From positions 1 through 10,689 of the forward strand of contig CASBQX010000050.1 in NCBI GenBank assembly GCA_949127925.1: DNA of 10,689 bases, written 5' to 3'. Shown here piece after piece: positions 1 through 6,457 of this stretch. The stretch comes from Synechococcales cyanobacterium PMM_0002 (GTDB taxonomy: Bacteria > Cyanobacteriota > Cyanobacteriia > Elainellales > Elainellaceae). Positions within the stretch are counted from its first letter, which is position 1. Each line of letters opens with the position of its first letter. Under the pieces are notes generated by a model that saw only the letters and a list, made by a program, of their open reading frames with translations, was not told the DNA's origin and searched no databases. Position numbers and translations under genes: made by a program.

Positions 1-38
1 ATGGCGGTTCGTTTTTGGTTTTGACGGGCTTCTGGCAT
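1..38 (-). CDS. probable 5' end of a truncated minus-strand gene, product unknown
   Basis: An ATG on the minus strand (complement of 36-38) opens a frame reading MPEARQNQKRTA up to the window edge. The support is a strong Shine-Dalgarno sequence, AGGAG (complement of 47-51), placed 8 nt before the ATG. The visible 12 residues are basic and polar, which is compatible with a cytoplasmic protein N-terminus, but too few for a family call. It lies on the same strand as the glycosyltransferase at 227-1072, 188 bases downstream of it, so it may be the next gene of that transcription unit. Two short plus-strand frames also run through here without support, so this call rests on the ribosome binding site alone. 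Confidence 0.35.
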   Translation of the reverse strand, partial: MPEARQNQKRTA

Positions 39-226
39 GGGTTACACTCCTGATTAACTGATTGAAGTGTATATGTTTCAGTCAGTTTTAACATCAGACA
101 CCAATTTTAGATCTACCTGACCAGGCATTGTGATGCGCAAAAAGCTAGCGGCACTCTTGAAACAGCATGGGGAAGTAGAACAACGGCGGATGTAATGCCA
201 TAGACCCTGTTAGATTTCAATGCTTT

Positions 227-1072
227 TTAGTTACTTGCAGGAAGCTGTTCAGTTAGAGCAGGTAAGGTAGAACGGCTAGAATTACCGTCTACCTGACTGA
301 ATTGAGCATCAGAGGCAGGCAATATTTGAAAGGGCTCACTGTAAAGATTCAACTTTTGAGCGAATACCAACCACAAAAACATTGGATCCTCTATCAAATA
401 TCGTTTCCACAGCCGCTTCGGCTCTGACGCTAATCTGTATAGCCATTCCAAACCTGCCTTGCTCATCCATTTTGGGGCGCGATTTACTTGTCCTGCTTCA
501 AAATCAAGCGTGGCACCAACAGCCAGGAAAATTTTAATGGCAGAAAACCGTTTTTTGTAGGCATGAATAAACTTTTCTTGCTTAGGAGCACCTACTCCTA
601 CCGCTAGAACAGTCGCCCCTGAAGCATTTACCAGTTGAATGATGCGATCGCACTCTGCTGTATCCGTCTCAAATCCAATGGGCGGTGAATAAGAGCCAAC
701 CACCATTTCCCGACCAACTTTGCGATTAATTCTGCGTTGTGCCTCCGCCGCCACTCCTGCATGGGCACCTAGGAGGAAGAGCTTGACCTCTGAATGATGG
801 CGATGATGCTGATAAAATGCTGGGAAAAAGTCAGAACCCGAAATTTTCTCGCAAATCGGTGATCCCAAAAACTTTGCGGCATAGATCAGGATTTTGCTAT
901 CGCACAACCTGTAATCTGCCGTGTCATAAATCTCTTTAAACGATTGATCGCTCTGCATTTTCACAAGATGATCCACGTTGGGCGTAAATACCACCCCTCG
1001 CTGCAACTGCTCCAATACATCTTGCATTGACAGATTATCAATTTGTAAATTTAGAATTTTGACGCTGTTCAC
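227..1072 (-). CDS. WecG/TagA/CpsF family glycosyltransferase
   Basis: This is a glycosyltransferase of the family (GT26) that adds an N-acetylmannosamine-type sugar to a lipid-linked acceptor at the cytoplasmic membrane, as in enterobacterial common antigen or teichoic acid linkage synthesis. The 281 residues cover the family core. An N-terminal TPNVDHLVKMQ stretch (30-40) is followed by the region around Asp58 (LCDSKILIYAAKFLG) that aligns with the catalytic Asp of TagA. The signature VGVGAPKQEKF is at 158-168, and the C-terminal block GATLDFEAGQVNRAP (186-200) leads into GLEWLYRL (207-214) and EPKRLWKRYL (217-226). The last 30 or so residues are polar and look like a variable tail. The start is GTG 1072, chosen because GGAG (complement of 1081-1084) stands 8 nt upstream. 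It is divergent from the exosortase operon, which suggests a role in making surface polysaccharide. The exact donor and acceptor cannot be read from the sequence. Confidence 0.9.
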   Translation of the reverse strand: MNSVKILNLQIDNLSMQDVLEQLQRGVVFTPNVDHLVKMQSDQSFKEIYDTADYRLCDSKILIYAAKFLGSPICEKISGSDFFPAFYQHHRHHSEVKLFLLGAHAGVAAEAQRRINRKVGREMVVGSYSPPIGFETDTAECDRIIQLVNASGATVLAVGVGAPKQEKFIHAYKKRFSAIKIFLAVGATLDFEAGQVNRAPKWMSKAGLEWLYRLASEPKRLWKRYLIEDPMFLWLVFAQKLNLYSEPFQILPASDAQFSQVDGNSSRSTLPALTEQLPASN

Positions 1073-1137
1073 CCGTCACACTCCATAACTGAGGCACTGA
1101 CACAAATTTGTAGATAGACTCTATTAAAATTCTGAAG

Positions 1138-1143
1138 ATTATA
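1138..1143 (-). promoter_or_regulatory. candidate -10 element for the glycosyltransferase gene
   Basis: On the minus strand the sequence reads TATAAT exactly, 66 bases before the GTG start at 1072. No good -35 hexamer is seen 16 to 18 bp upstream of it, so this could be an activator-dependent promoter or a chance match in A/T-rich DNA. Confidence 0.25.
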
Positions 1144-1485
1144 AGAAAGCAACTCTTGGAAGAGGCTACTTATAAGAGACAATGCCGGAGAAGCAGAGGC
1201 CATAAAAAGCCCCTTGTATTTTTAATAACATTCCAGCAAGCTTCAAGGACAGGGAGATCCTACGCATAATTTTTTTCGAGCTAAGAGTAGTGGCTGCTAG
1301 TTTGAGCGTAGAAGTAATTAGTTAGAAGTACCAGGTTTTCTTAAAACCATCAGTCAAGGATATTAGCGATTTCAGCTGGCAATAGGTGCAGGTTTTTTGG
1401 ACTGTATACGGAGTACCGTTGCCCAATAAATAGCCGTGTTCGCTCTCAGAAAAAGTCTTATAGTTCGCCTCGGTATTTACTCATG

Positions 1486-1515
1486 CTGACAGGGAAAATC
1501 CTGCGAATTTATACT
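1486..1515 (+). promoter_or_regulatory. sigma70-type promoter for the exosortase operon
   Basis: CTGACA (1486-1491, five of six matches to the -35 consensus) is followed after 18 bp by TATACT (1510-1515, five of six matches to the -10 consensus). Transcription would start near 1522, giving a leader of roughly 277 nt before ATG 1799. It is the best plus-strand promoter match noticed in the gap and fits the three-gene operon downstream. It is a sequence inference only. Confidence 0.45.
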
Positions 1516-1591
1516 TAGGTTAAGACTCGTAGAACGACAGCTCGTCTACATTTTCTTGATTGAATTAATTCTGTTAGACCAGAGCCGTTAG

Positions 1592-1747
1592 GGGGTTGGC
1601 AGGTCTGGGCACACTACTCTTGACGAAGAGGCAAGGGTTGATTTTATGCACTTTGTGCCCGCTTTAGCCTTTGCAGAACGTCTTACAGGTAATAAACAAG
1701 GGCGGATACGAATCATCCATGCTCCCAAAGGCCAAGGTATAGCCTGA
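1592..1747 (+). pseudogene. possible coding remnant of unknown gene
   Basis: Between stop codons at 1589-1591 and 1745-1747 one plus frame reads about 51 residues of protein-like composition, including DEEARVDFMHFVPALAFAER and, further on, GRIRIIHAPKGQGIA. There is no convincing start codon or ribosome binding site. In the adjacent frame just upstream, 1579-1620 gives PEPLGGWQVWAHYS before a stop, which would join this stretch if one base were changed. Together these look like the end of a decayed gene. I do not recognise the family. It could equally be a chance open frame in the leader of the exosortase operon. Confidence 0.2.
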
Positions 1748-1798
1748 GAGAAGCGATCGCGTGCAAACATTTCCTCAAGCAGGAATGGAATTTATCTG

Positions 1799-2685
1799 AT
1801 GAAAACAATCCCTTCTATGCGCTTTAGATACTTAAAAGACTTTAAATTTTGGCTAATTGGGATTGCCGCTGGGATGGCGACAATTCATCTAACCCTTACT
1901 TGGAGAGCCGACAAGGTTGATTTATTGGGCAGCAGCATCCTTTTTTTTTAGCAGTTTTCTCCCTGCTAACAGAACGCCAAGCGCCCCTTAAATTGAATAG
2001 CGGAATTGCTGCTAGCGCGATCGGAACATTCCTCATTGCGTGCGTGCTATTGAGGAGTGTAACGATGCCCAGCGAGGTTTTTTTACTTTTGTCTCCTTTT
2101 TTAGCTGCTTTGGGGTTAGCGTTACTGGCTTCGGGATTTTGCGGGTTAGGGCAATATTACAAAGAACTAACAGTTCTCTTCTTTTTAGGTACGCCACAAG
2201 CATTAATCCCACCATTAATTGACACCACAGCAATAACGGCAAAGTTTGCCACATTAGTCCTATGGTATTCAGGGTTTACAGTATCGCGAGATGGTTTAAA
2301 TATCTACCTAGGTTCTGGAGCGGTAGAAGTATATCCAGGCTGTTCTGGAATTGAAGGAGTTACCTATTTACTGTCGCTGGCAGGTTTATTTTTAGTAATG
2401 TTTCCGATGAATTGGTATAGACAATTTCTAATTCTTTGGGGGGCAGTTACAATCGCCTTTGTAGTAAATGGAATACGAGTTGCGTTAATGGCTCATCTCG
2501 TCGCCACCTCCGACATAGAAGTTTTTCAATATTGGCATAAAGGCAATGGTTCAATGATTTTTTCGATGATTTCTGTTTTGCTCTTTAGTGCTTGCTGCTG
2601 GGCTTTAAACCGTCAGGAAAATGCTGCTGAACAAGATCTCGAGCAAGAGGATGACGCTAATCCGCTGGAGTTGCAGGAGCCATGA
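1799..2685 (+). CDS. crtA: cyanoexosortase A, interrupted by a one-base frameshift
   Basis: This is a membrane transpeptidase-like enzyme of the exosortase family, expected to cleave a C-terminal sorting signal (PEP-CTERM type) and pass exported proteins to the cell surface. Restoring one base at the T9 run gives about 295 residues, the usual length. The N-terminus reads from ATG 1799 (MKTIPSMRFRYLKDFKFWLI) and stops at TAG 1949-1951; the next frame, open since a TGA at 1918-1920, continues with LAVFSLLTERQAPLKL. The catalytic residues are all present: Cys in VYPGCSG (codon 2341-2343), Arg in NGIRVAL (2476-2478) and His in YWHKGNG (2536-2538). In restored numbering they are C182, R227 and H247. 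Hydrophobic segments lie near 72-88, 95-116, 124-140, 148-160, 188-235 and 252-269, and an acidic tail ends the protein. A start at TTG 1993 would omit the N-terminal membrane segments and has no ribosome binding site. Family assignment is firm; whether the gene is functional is open. Confidence 0.85.
1941..1949 (+). other. T9 homopolymer at the exosortase frame break
   Basis: Nine consecutive T follow ATCC and precede AGCAG. Ten T would join the frame from ATG 1799 to the catalytic frame without any stop codon. The possible explanations are a sequencing or assembly miscount, a true inactivating or phase-variable indel, or transcriptional slippage on the run that restores some full-length message. 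Confidence 0.7.
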
Positions 2686-3371
2686 TAGCTGAGGCTTTAT
2701 TTCGATTACCGCTGATGCTGTTAACGTTTAGCAGCGTTGTCTTAGTTCTGGGCAAACTAACGTTGATGCCAAACCAACCTACTGATGTAAAGGCGGCGAT
2801 CGCACTTCCTACTCACATGCCTTTAAAGGGCTGGCACGCGATCGCCACCAAGCCCCTCATCCCACCAATGACTGCAATCGCTCAAACCTCGCCCGAAATG
2901 GTTGTCGGCAATATCTACACCTATCGCCGTGATCGAACAACCCTAACAGTAGCAATTCGGTATTTGGTTGAGACTGACCCCAGCGTACGTAATTTACTGC
3001 TGAAATATGGCGAACCTGCGGCCACGGTTCCGTTTGACTCCACCATCCAACAGCAAGAGGAGACTGGGTTCTACAGCCTCTACTCGACCCAAGAGAATAC
3101 TTACCTGAGTAGCTGTATTAATTCACGCGGCAAGAGCACCGTAACAGAAGCTCAGTTCAATCAAAATCGCTACAGGTTCGACCTGCGTCTAGACCGGGCC
3201 TTTCCTGTGTTGTTGGGTCGTGAAACCTTACGCGATGGACGATGTCTGTTCACGGTCATGAGTATACCCCTGCGAGCTTCCTCTCCCCAAGCGACAGAAC
3301 GCCTGCTAAAAGATGCTTGGACATCTTGGTACCAAGAGTGGCAGCCCCAGTTTCCACCACCTAGACCATAA
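2682..3371 (+). CDS. cyanoexosortase A system-associated protein
   Basis: This small envelope protein is found encoded directly after cyanoexosortase A; its biochemical role is unknown, and by position it resembles the EpsI-like partners of other exosortases. It is 229 residues long. A single N-terminal membrane anchor or signal (about 7-27, LFRLPLMLLTFSSVVLVLG) is followed by a soluble domain presumably outside the cytoplasmic membrane. In that domain one sees the tyrosine-rich NIYTYRRD (77-84), IRYLVETDPSVRNLL (92-106) and DGRCLFTVMSIPL (185-197). Cys145 and Cys188 could form a disulfide. The end is proline-rich (QFPPPRP). The ATG overlaps the exosortase stop as ATGA, so the two are translationally coupled, with AGGAG at 2675-2679 close to the start. 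The call depends on both sequence resemblance and position. Confidence 0.75.
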   Translation: MIAEALFRLPLMLLTFSSVVLVLGKLTLMPNQPTDVKAAIALPTHMPLKGWHAIATKPLIPPMTAIAQTSPEMVVGNIYTYRRDRTTLTVAIRYLVETDPSVRNLLLKYGEPAATVPFDSTIQQQEETGFYSLYSTQENTYLSSCINSRGKSTVTEAQFNQNRYRFDLRLDRAFPVLLGRETLRDGRCLFTVMSIPLRASSPQATERLLKDAWTSWYQEWQPQFPPPRP

Positions 3372-3425
3372 GCAACCGCTACGTAAGCAGACAAAGCGTT
3401 TAATCAATATTAATGGAGCAATCAG

Positions 3426-4157
3426 ATGACGCAATTGAATGAGCTACCAAACCAGAATCCTGCTACCAAACCTGTGTCGCCTGTGCTTTTTCGATGGGCG
3501 GGCTATGGGTTACTCATCTTAACGCTGCTTGATTTGGCAACTATTTTGCTGCCACCTCGATTGATGGATCCCGTTTGGGAATTTGAAACCATGGGTGCAG
3601 TAATAGAGCGTGTTCCCGTACCGCTGCTGGCGATCGCCTTAATCTTCTTTGGCGAGTTGCAGTTTCGCAGTAAATGGGAGCGTCCTTTGATCAAAGTCAT
3701 TTCGTGGGGAACTTTGATCTTTGGCATTTTCCTACTGCTAATGATTCCTCTAGGTGTGAACAATACTCTGCGGTTGAATAGCCAGAATATTACCCAAATT
3801 GAAGCTCAGTACAGTCAGCAAATGGATCAGTTGACCCAATTTGAGCAACGGCTCAACCAGGCTAGTCCTGACGAGATGAAGGCATTTTTGGAAAGCCAGG
3901 GGATCGCTCTTGACGGGGCAGCCACTAAGACTCCAAAGCAAGAAATCTTATCTCAGCTGAGCACGATTAAAGCTCGAATGCAAACCCAGGCAGATACTGA
4001 AAAAACCAGTCGTCGAAACACATTAATGGAAAGCTCAATCAAGTGGAATCTGAGCGCTCTGATCTCTGGATTCTTGTTTGCCTATGTTTGGCATCTAACT
4101 CGCTGGGCACGAGGATCTAGGAAAAAACGCAGCAAGGTATCCCAGGCATCCGCGTAG
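3426..4157 (+). CDS. hpsJ: HpsJ-family membrane protein (hormogonium polysaccharide locus type)
   Basis: This 243-residue membrane protein resembles the HpsJ family, named from the hormogonium polysaccharide genes of filamentous cyanobacteria, where hps products are linked to the secreted polysaccharide needed for gliding. Its molecular activity is not established. Predicted membrane segments are at about 23-42, 62-78, 91-110 and 205-225. The conserved-looking stretch LMDPVWEFETMGAVIERVPV (46-65) lies between the first two. Residues 118-195 form a polar, glutamine-rich, heptad-like region suggesting a coiled coil in one large loop, and the C-terminus is strongly basic (RGSRKKRSK). The start ATG 3426 has GGAG (3415-3418) 7 nt upstream. 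It follows the exosortase-associated gene by 54 bases and ends just before a strong terminator, so it is the last gene of the operon. The family call is made from remembered sequence pattern and context. Confidence 0.7.
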   Translation: MTQLNELPNQNPATKPVSPVLFRWAGYGLLILTLLDLATILLPPRLMDPVWEFETMGAVIERVPVPLLAIALIFFGELQFRSKWERPLIKVISWGTLIFGIFLLLMIPLGVNNTLRLNSQNITQIEAQYSQQMDQLTQFEQRLNQASPDEMKAFLESQGIALDGAATKTPKQEILSQLSTIKARMQTQADTEKTSRRNTLMESSIKWNLSALISGFLFAYVWHLTRWARGSRKKRSKVSQASA

Positions 4158-4198
4158 TCCTGGGTCTACCTGTGTCAATACGCTGTAGTCAGAGCTAT

Positions 4199-4244
4199 AA
4201 AACTCCGAATCCCACGCAGTTTGCTGCGTGGGATTCGGAGTTTT
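4199..4244. terminator. bidirectional rho-independent terminator
   Basis: A perfect 21-bp inverted repeat (arms 4199-4219 and 4224-4244, loop TTTG) lies between the convergent hpsJ and ctpB genes. The arms begin with AAAA and end with TTTT, so a U-tract follows the hairpin in either direction, and the central stem is G/C-rich. It starts 42 bases after the hpsJ stop and lies 55 bases beyond the ctpB stop. Confidence 0.85.
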
Positions 4245-4299
4245 AGCTTTTAGTTTTACGTTTCAACTGTCAAGCAACACTATTTCATGGAAAACGGCG

Positions 4300-5643
4300 C
4301 TAATTTTGCGGGACTGGGGCTTGGGTTTGGGTTGCACTTGCCCGTCGAGAAACACCTGGGCTGCGAACCTCGGCGATTCTGGACTGGAGTACAGCAACAG
4401 CCTGAACATATTGGGGATCTGCTTGACTTGCCAAGGAGTTGGGAGTGGATGACAATCGTTGGCGATCGCTGTCGGTTAGGTCGATGCGGACATCTGGAGC
4501 GATGCCCAAATGACTAATATCGGTGCCATTGGGAGTGTAGTAGTGCGCAATTGTCACGGCTAGGCCAGACCCATCGGAAAGAGAATGCACCGATTGCACT
4601 AGCGCTTTGCCGAAGGTTTGACTACCAACTACAGCAGCTCGGCGGTTGTCTTTTAAGGCACCTGTCAAGATCTCACTAGAGCTAGCAGAGTTACCATCGA
4701 CTAAAACAACTAGCGGCAGCTTAGTGAGAGCCGAGTTGTTGGCCAAGATCTCTTCGCTGGCACCGTTGCGATCTACTGTTTTGACGATCGCTCCATCGGG
4801 CAGCCACATCCGAGAGATTTCTATACTGGCTTGAAGCAATCCACCTGGGTTGCCGCGTAGGTCTAAGACGAACCCATCCACGCGCTGCGTCAGCAGATTT
4901 TCGATCGCCCGTCGCATTTGGTCGGCGGCGTGTGAGCTAAATTCTGAAAGGCGGATATAGCCGATGCGAGCACCCTGTTCTTGTTTGAGAGAAGACCGAA
5001 CGTTAGGCAGTTCGATGCGCGCTCTAGTGAGGGTTAAATCGAAGGATTCGGTGTCGGGACGTTGCAGGCGTAGCACAATCTGGGTGCCCACATCGCCGCG
5101 AATGCGACTGGATGCATCTTCAAGGTTCATGCCCTCTGTGGTGGCACCATCAATTGATAGAATGCGATCGCCCACCCGAATCCCTGCGGTTGAGGCCGGT
5201 GAGTTGGGGATCGGCTCCACAACTGTGATCTCTCCCGTTTTCTCATCTGCCTGAAGCCGAATTCCAACCCCTGAGAGTTCTCCGGTAGTTTGATTCGTCA
5301 GAGCCTCGTACTGGCTAGGATCCATAAACCGCGTGTAAGGATCTTCCAGTCTTTGTAAGACTCGACGCAACGCAGCATATGCTTCTGTTTGAGAGCTGTA
5401 GCTACTGCCCAAAAGCTCCTGCCGTGCCGCCAACCAGTCGGTTTGATTAAACGTGGTATCGACATACTCACGATTTACGATTTGCCAAGCTTCATCCAAA
5501 ATAGCCTTGGGGCTGTTTTCTAACGCGGCCTGGACAGATGAACTGAGCACGGGCGTCAACAAAGAAACAGTGGCGGTGGCTGCTAGGGTTCCACTAAAGA
5601 TGGCAACATTAAGCAAACGAGCGCGCTTGAGAAGTTGATGCAT
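4300..5643 (-). CDS. ctpB: carboxyl-terminal processing protease, S41 family, CtpB-like
   Basis: This is an exported serine protease of the tail-specific (S41A) family. The cyanobacterial paralogues CtpA, CtpB and CtpC act in the periplasm or thylakoid lumen; CtpA matures the photosystem II D1 protein, and the CtpB target is less clear. The 447 residues comprise a signal or anchor segment (12-40, ending near SSSVQAA), an N-terminal helical part, a PDZ domain (about 120-200, with GVGIRL and AGIRVGDRILSIDG) and the catalytic domain. The Ser-Lys dyad fits S321 in NSASSSEIL and K346 in TFGKALVQ, with Q350; the 25-residue spacing matches that in E. coli Prc. GYIRLSEFSSHAADQM (228-243) and LDLRGNPGGLLQASIE (260-275) are further family blocks. 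The NSASSSEILTGALKDN and HYYTPNGTDI wording fits CtpB better than CtpA or CtpC, from memory. The tail after 425 is low-complexity. The start has only a weak GGA, inside a palindrome. Confidence 0.9.
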   Translation of the reverse strand: MHQLLKRARLLNVAIFSGTLAATATVSLLTPVLSSSVQAALENSPKAILDEAWQIVNREYVDTTFNQTDWLAARQELLGSSYSSQTEAYAALRRVLQRLEDPYTRFMDPSQYEALTNQTTGELSGVGIRLQADEKTGEITVVEPIPNSPASTAGIRVGDRILSIDGATTEGMNLEDASSRIRGDVGTQIVLRLQRPDTESFDLTLTRARIELPNVRSSLKQEQGARIGYIRLSEFSSHAADQMRRAIENLLTQRVDGFVLDLRGNPGGLLQASIEISRMWLPDGAIVKTVDRNGASEEILANNSALTKLPLVVLVDGNSASSSEILTGALKDNRRAAVVGSQTFGKALVQSVHSLSDGSGLAVTIAHYYTPNGTDISHLGIAPDVRIDLTDSDRQRLSSTPNSLASQADPQYVQAVAVLQSRIAEVRSPGVSRRASATQTQAPVPQN

Positions 5644-5648
5644 GGGCG

Positions 5649-5660
5649 TTATCCGGATAA
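5649..5660. promoter_or_regulatory. 12-bp palindrome TTATCCGGATAA beside the ctpB start
   Basis: The perfect palindrome begins 5 bases before the ctpB ATG (complement of 5641-5643). On the minus strand its GGA is the only Shine-Dalgarno-like sequence for ctpB, 8 nt from the start. The element could be a repressor operator or could pair in the mRNA and hide the ribosome binding site. Its function is inferred only. Confidence 0.3.
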
Positions 5661-5863
5661 ACGGCTAGGCAAAAGACAGTTGGCAATATAGGTGAGATTG
5701 AAGCTGAGCAGCCGATCCAGATCTCTGAGGAACGGTCAACAGCTGTGAAACGGTGTCAGAGAAAGCCGCAGCAAACGCTCAAGAAAGTGTTTATGCACAG
5801 GATTGTGGTATGGAGGGATGGGGAGGCTTGATCAATTTTGAGGCCGCTTTGAGCTGTGCAGAC

Positions 5864-5902
5864 TTGACACATCTTCAACACTCATTTGACACATCGTTCA
5901 AC
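5864..5902. repeat. two direct repeats TTGACACATC-(G)-TTCAAC
   Basis: TTGACACATCTTCAAC at 5864-5879 recurs as TTGACACATCGTTCAAC at 5886-5902, identical except for one inserted G. The start-to-start distance of 22 bp is two helical turns. Each copy also has inverted ends (TTGA...TCAA). This is the layout of a paired binding site for a dimeric regulator. The TTGACA cores also match -35 hexamers, but no proper -10 is found at the right distance. Confidence 0.45.
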
Positions 5903-6269
5903 CTGATAACGCTGCATAGTGACTGAGGGTGAGCACAACAGAGCGCACACCTATGCCCTTAGACCTAGTTTAGCTCTACGCACCCATTTGTCAGTGATCA
6001 GAGCGGATTTGCCAGGAGTTTTCAATAGATTGCACTGGTTTTTTTGATACTCTAACCTCACTTGAGAGCTTTGGTATGAAAATCTACCCACAAAATTAAC
6101 AAGATTTCTTAAGGGTCGCGTCCGTCACGGAATGTCGCGTCATCTAGGCGGCAGCTCACTTTGGGTAGTTTGAACGATCGCCAAGTTCAGGCCGAATTCA
6201 GAGAGGACGAAGGCGATCGCCCTCTCCCTATTCTCAAAACCACCCCAATTGGACTATAGACAAAATTCT

Positions 6270-6299
6270 ATAACTACATTATCCAATGTAGTTATTTTT
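6270..6299 (+). promoter_or_regulatory. A/T-rich hairpin with T-tract in the ndhF leader
   Basis: ATAACTACATT (6270-6280) and AATGTAGTTAT (6285-6295) form a perfect 11-bp stem with loop ATCC, followed by four further T. It resembles an intrinsic terminator or attenuator but has only two G/C pairs. No plus-strand gene lies upstream to be terminated, so a leader attenuator, a small RNA end or a protein operator are all possible. Confidence 0.4.
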
Positions 6300-6457
6300 C
6301 TGAGTTCGCCCGTGAACCCAATCAAATTGAAAACCCAAAGATAGATTTAAGTTTGCCTGTTTTAATAACAGACGATAGAAGCGACTTAGACAAGTCTGTG
6401 CCACAATGTAAACGGTTTTGCCTATTCAGTAAGCGTCACGTAACACAGCCATAAGTC

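Larger units (their letters stand above)
1073..1798. other. 726-base divergent intergenic region
   Basis: This is the gap between the divergent glycosyltransferase and exosortase genes. It contains no complete gene that can be supported. Listed separately are a candidate -10 for the leftward gene (1138-1143), a sigma70-like promoter reading rightward (1486-1515) and a short possible coding remnant (1592-1747). A small hairpin (GGTTTT, loop CTT, AAAACC at 1334-1348) is also present but has no U-tract. One HIP1 site is at 1753-1760. No riboswitch or RNA gene is recognised. Confidence 0.6.
5644..6457. other. 814-base divergent intergenic region, ctpB / ndhF
   Basis: No gene is seen on either strand; the open frames are short and lack ribosome binding sites. 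The region serves two divergent genes and contains several ordered sequence elements: a palindrome next to ctpB (5649-5660), direct repeats (5864-5902), inverted repeats TGAAC-N9-GTTCA (6171-6189) and GAGAGG...CCTCTC around a HIP1 site (6201-6226), and an 11-bp hairpin with a T-tract (6270-6299). A weak promoter for ndhF may lie at TTGCCT (6353-6358), 17 bp, TAGAAG (6376-6381). Two small hairpins follow (5-bp arms at 6357-6371 and 6383-6396). Confidence 0.6.

Noticed and set aside
2..58. Plus-strand tail of a gene (frame ending in LLAWVTLLIN)
   Set aside because: Two plus frames look equally hydrophobic here, while the minus strand has a start codon with a well-placed AGGAG, which is better evidence.
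130..195. Small plus-strand open frame beginning MRKKLAALLKQHG
   Set aside because: It has only about 20 codons, no Shine-Dalgarno sequence and no recognisable family; likely chance.
267..294. Imperfect inverted repeat GGTAGAACGG...CCGTCTACC
   Set aside because: It lies inside the variable C-terminal codons of the glycosyltransferase and has a bulge and no T-tract; not supported as a terminator.
113..299. Repeated TCTACCTGAC at 113-122 and 290-299
   Set aside because: A ten-base match with no further shared flank or third copy is too little for a repeat element.
1588..1770. Minus-strand 60-codon open frame
   Set aside because: It is antisense to the more protein-like plus frame and has no ribosome binding site or family likeness.
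1993..2685. Exosortase starting at TTG 1993
   Set aside because: There is no ribosome binding site, and it would lack the N-terminal membrane segments that are found intact upstream in the neighbouring frame.
5864..5920. Promoter using TTGACA of the direct repeats as -35
   Set aside because: No acceptable -10 lies 16-18 bp downstream of either copy.
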